From positions 1-64,000 of the forward strand of contig DASWKR010000070.1 of NCBI GenBank assembly GCA_036396535.1: DNA of 64,000 nt, given 5' to 3'. Shown piece by piece: positions 62,222 to 64,000 of this stretch; position 1 is the first letter of the stretch; every line of letters begins with the position of its first letter. A program made the translations under genes and the position numbers. The notes under the pieces were generated by a model. It was not told where the DNA came from. It made no database searches and saw only the letters and a list, made by a program, of their open reading frames with translations. This DNA comes from Acidimicrobiia bacterium (GTDB lineage Bacteria > Actinomycetota > Acidimicrobiia > Spongiisociales > UBA5794).

Positions 62222-62929
62222 ATGACAGAGAACCCGACAGTCCGGACGCACGAGGACATCCGGCACCGATTCGACGAGGTGATGGAGCAGATCCGGCAAG
62301 GCCTCGTTCGGATGGGATCGCTCGTCGTCGAGAACGTCGAACGCGCCGGGACGGCGATGCGCGAGCGGCGCCTCGAGCTGATCCCGGTCGTCATGGAGGC
62401 GGACCAGGAGATCAACCGCCTCTACTCGCAGTATGAGTCGCTCGTGTTCGAGACCCTGGCCCGTCAGCAACCGGTGGCCGGCGACCTTCGCTTCCTCGTG
62501 GCGGCCACCAGGATGCTCTACGAGCTGGAGCGCTCGGGTGACCTGGCCGTCAACTGCGTGAAGATGCTCGACAGAGAGGACGGGTTCCCGGACTCCCCCA
62601 AGCTGCTGGCGACGCTCGACGAGATGGTGCGCGGCGCAACGAAGGTCTTCACGATGGGAGTCGAGTCGCTCGCCGAGATGAGTCCGGACGCCGGCACTCG
62701 ACTCGATGAAGCGGACGACGAGGTCGACAAGCTCGTGAGCCGCTTCTACACCGAGATCGGGCAGGAGAGCGAGAGGATCGGGCTCAACTCAGCCATCGCT
62801 CTCTCGCGAGTCGGCCGCTTCCTCGAGCGCATCGCCGACCATGCTGTGAACATAGGCGAGCACGTCACGTTCATCGTCACCGCTTCCTTCGCAGACGACA
62901 CGCACGTGTCGATCCGCGAGGAGGACTGA
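62222..62929 (+). CDS. phoU: phosphate-signalling regulator PhoU
   Basis: The protein has 235 residues and two PhoU three-helix repeats. The metal-binding E/DxxxD-type motifs are visible as EADQEINRLYSQYE in the first repeat and EADDEVDKLVSRFY in the second. RFLERIADHAVNIGEHVTFIV closes the protein. It couples PstB activity to the sensor kinase, lowering phosphate-regulon expression when phosphate is plentiful. It lies 14 bp after pstB and is the last gene of the operon. Confidence 0.94.
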   Translation: MTENPTVRTHEDIRHRFDEVMEQIRQGLVRMGSLVVENVERAGTAMRERRLELIPVVMEADQEINRLYSQYESLVFETLARQQPVAGDLRFLVAATRMLYELERSGDLAVNCVKMLDREDGFPDSPKLLATLDEMVRGATKVFTMGVESLAEMSPDAGTRLDEADDEVDKLVSRFYTEIGQESERIGLNSAIALSRVGRFLERIADHAVNIGEHVTFIVTASFADDTHVSIREED

Positions 62930-62958
62930 CCGGCTTCTAACCTCGCGCATCCGCCGTC

Positions 62959-64000
62959 TTGGAGGGTGTCATCGACTTCTCGTACAGCGAGCGATGCGAG
63001 CAGCTCCGCACCGACCTGCGCGACTACATGGATGAGCACGTCTACCCGGCCGAGGAGTCGTTCCACGAGCTCAACGGCGGCGCCAGCCCCTACGACCCGC
63101 CGCCGGTCATGGAGGCGCTCAAGCTGGAAGCCAGGCGCCGCGGGTTGTGGAACCTCTTCATGCCGGAGGAACGATGGGGCGCCGGCCTCGCCAACTCCGA
63201 GTACGCCCCGTTGGCTGAGATCATGGGGCGCAGCATCGAGGTCGCCCCCGAGGCGACGAACTGCTCCGCTCCCGACACCGGGAACATGGAGGTTCTGGCG
63301 GTGTTCGGGACGGCCGACCAGCAGGAGCGTTGGCTCGTTCCGCTCCTCGACGGCGAGATTCGCTCCTGCTTCTCGATGACCGAGCCTGCCGTCGCCAGCT
63401 CCGACCCCAGGAATCTCGAGACTCGCATCGAGCGGAGGGGCGACGGGTACGTCGTCAACGGGACGAAATGGTGGTCAACCGGCGCGATGGGCTCGACCTG
63501 CAGGGTGGCCATCGTGATGGGAGTGACCAATCCGGACGCCGACCCCAAGAGTCGCTACTCGATGATCCTCGTCCCGACCGACACGCCCGGAGTCGAGATT
63601 GTTCGCAATCTCCCCGTCTTCGGCTACCACGACCGAGGAGGCCACGCCGAGATCCGCTACGACGACGTGCACGTCCCGGCGGAGAACCTCATCGCCTCGG
63701 ACGGCGACGGCTACATGATCGCTCAGGCGCGCCTCGGCCCGGGCCGCATCCACCACTGCATGCGAGCGATCGGGATGGCAGAGAGAGCGTTCGATCTGAT
63801 GGTGGCGAGGGCGAAGGACCGCACCGCATTCGGCAGCGCCATCGCCGACAAGGGCGTCGTCCAGGACTGGATCGCAGAGGCGCGCTGGCGCATCGAGCAG
63901 GCCCGCCTCCTCGTCCTCAAGACCGCATGGCTGATCGACACGGTCGGCAACAGAGCAGCCGGCACCGAGATCTCGGCCATCAAGGTCGTGGTACCCAACA
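62959..64000 (+). CDS. acyl-CoA dehydrogenase (partial, runs off the window)
   Basis: About 347 residues are visible and the C-terminus is missing. FSMTEPAVASSDPRNLETRI is the FAD/substrate loop, KWWSTGAMGSTCRVAIVMG the middle beta domain and the helical C-terminal half begins at YMIAQARLGPGRIHHCMRAIG. The N-terminal DFSYSERCEQLRTDLRDYM resembles the FadE/ACAD10-11-type group. It oxidises an acyl-CoA at the alpha-beta bond with FAD. The start is uncertain: TTG at 62959 lacks a ribosome site, while ATC at 62971, where the family Met aligns, has GGAGGG five bases upstream. No ATG or GTG is available in frame. Confidence 0.85.
   Translation, partial: MEGVIDFSYSERCEQLRTDLRDYMDEHVYPAEESFHELNGGASPYDPPPVMEALKLEARRRGLWNLFMPEERWGAGLANSEYAPLAEIMGRSIEVAPEATNCSAPDTGNMEVLAVFGTADQQERWLVPLLDGEIRSCFSMTEPAVASSDPRNLETRIERRGDGYVVNGTKWWSTGAMGSTCRVAIVMGVTNPDADPKSRYSMILVPTDTPGVEIVRNLPVFGYHDRGGHAEIRYDDVHVPAENLIASDGDGYMIAQARLGPGRIHHCMRAIGMAERAFDLMVARAKDRTAFGSAIADKGVVQDWIAEARWRIEQARLLVLKTAWLIDTVGNRAAGTEISAIKVVVPN

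Overview
The window is GC-rich, densely packed bacterial chromosome. The gene set points to an actinobacterium, probably of the Acidimicrobiia or a related lineage (inference from gene content only). Indicators are a DivIVA coiled-coil protein, a UPF0182 membrane protein, a PDZ-Lon (YlbL-type) protease, a BTAD/Ser-Thr-kinase regulator, a DUF2342 protein, a SenX3/RegX3-like pair beside pst, and many genes with a -10 hexamer directly before the start codon (leaderless type). No rRNA, CRISPR array, transposase or integrase was found.

Region by region. 1-900: tail of a TetR regulator, then a gene-free stretch. About 899-8674: a ~7.7 kb island of visibly lower GC, bounded by an intact initiator tRNA (8627-8703) and a displaced copy of its 3' half (899-950). 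It carries a 1855-residue BTAD-cyclase-kinase-STAND-propeller protein and two exported proteins. 8.8-13.7 kb: truncated haemoglobin, UbiA-type prenyltransferase, DUF1761 protein, a putative polymorphic toxin with a candidate immunity gene, and a His-containing membrane protein. 13.9-18.8 kb: a metal P-type ATPase fused to haemerythrin, a KhtTU-like K+/H+ antiporter pair, a tRNA-like RNA structure and a CBS-BON protein. 18.8-27.4 kb: PfkA, flavodoxin, AhpD-like protein, UspA, a pair of structured repeats, a sulfur module (haem protein, DsrE2-like, TusE/DsrC-like, SQR-like), small stress-type proteins and an adenylate cyclase. 27.4-35.2 kb: UPF0182, DivIVA-like protein, a repeat-rich gap, PDZ-Lon protease, BioY and a thioesterase.

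35.2-51 kb is catabolic and all on the minus strand: a five-gene LIV-type ABC transporter behind an acyl-CoA synthetase, then a phenylacetate (paa) operon in the order paaA-paaD-tetR-paaB-paaC-paaG-paaH-paaJ-paaN. Epoxidase, isomerase, dehydrogenase and thiolase genes are present; paaE and paaK are not in the window. 51-56 kb: HEAT-repeat protein, DUF4328 protein, MoaE, an HtrA protease, a DUF2342 protein and a peroxiredoxin. 56.1-62.9 kb is a complete phosphate regulon: a response regulator and histidine kinase divergent from pstS-pstC-pstA-pstB-phoU, with a candidate PHO box between them. The window ends inside an acyl-CoA dehydrogenase gene.

The items most worth following up are the tRNA-fMet island and its giant signalling protein, the toxin-immunity pair, the ATPase-haemerythrin fusion, the tRNA-like element before the CBS-BON gene, the hairpin repeats at 21.5 kb and the tandem repeats at 32.5 kb.
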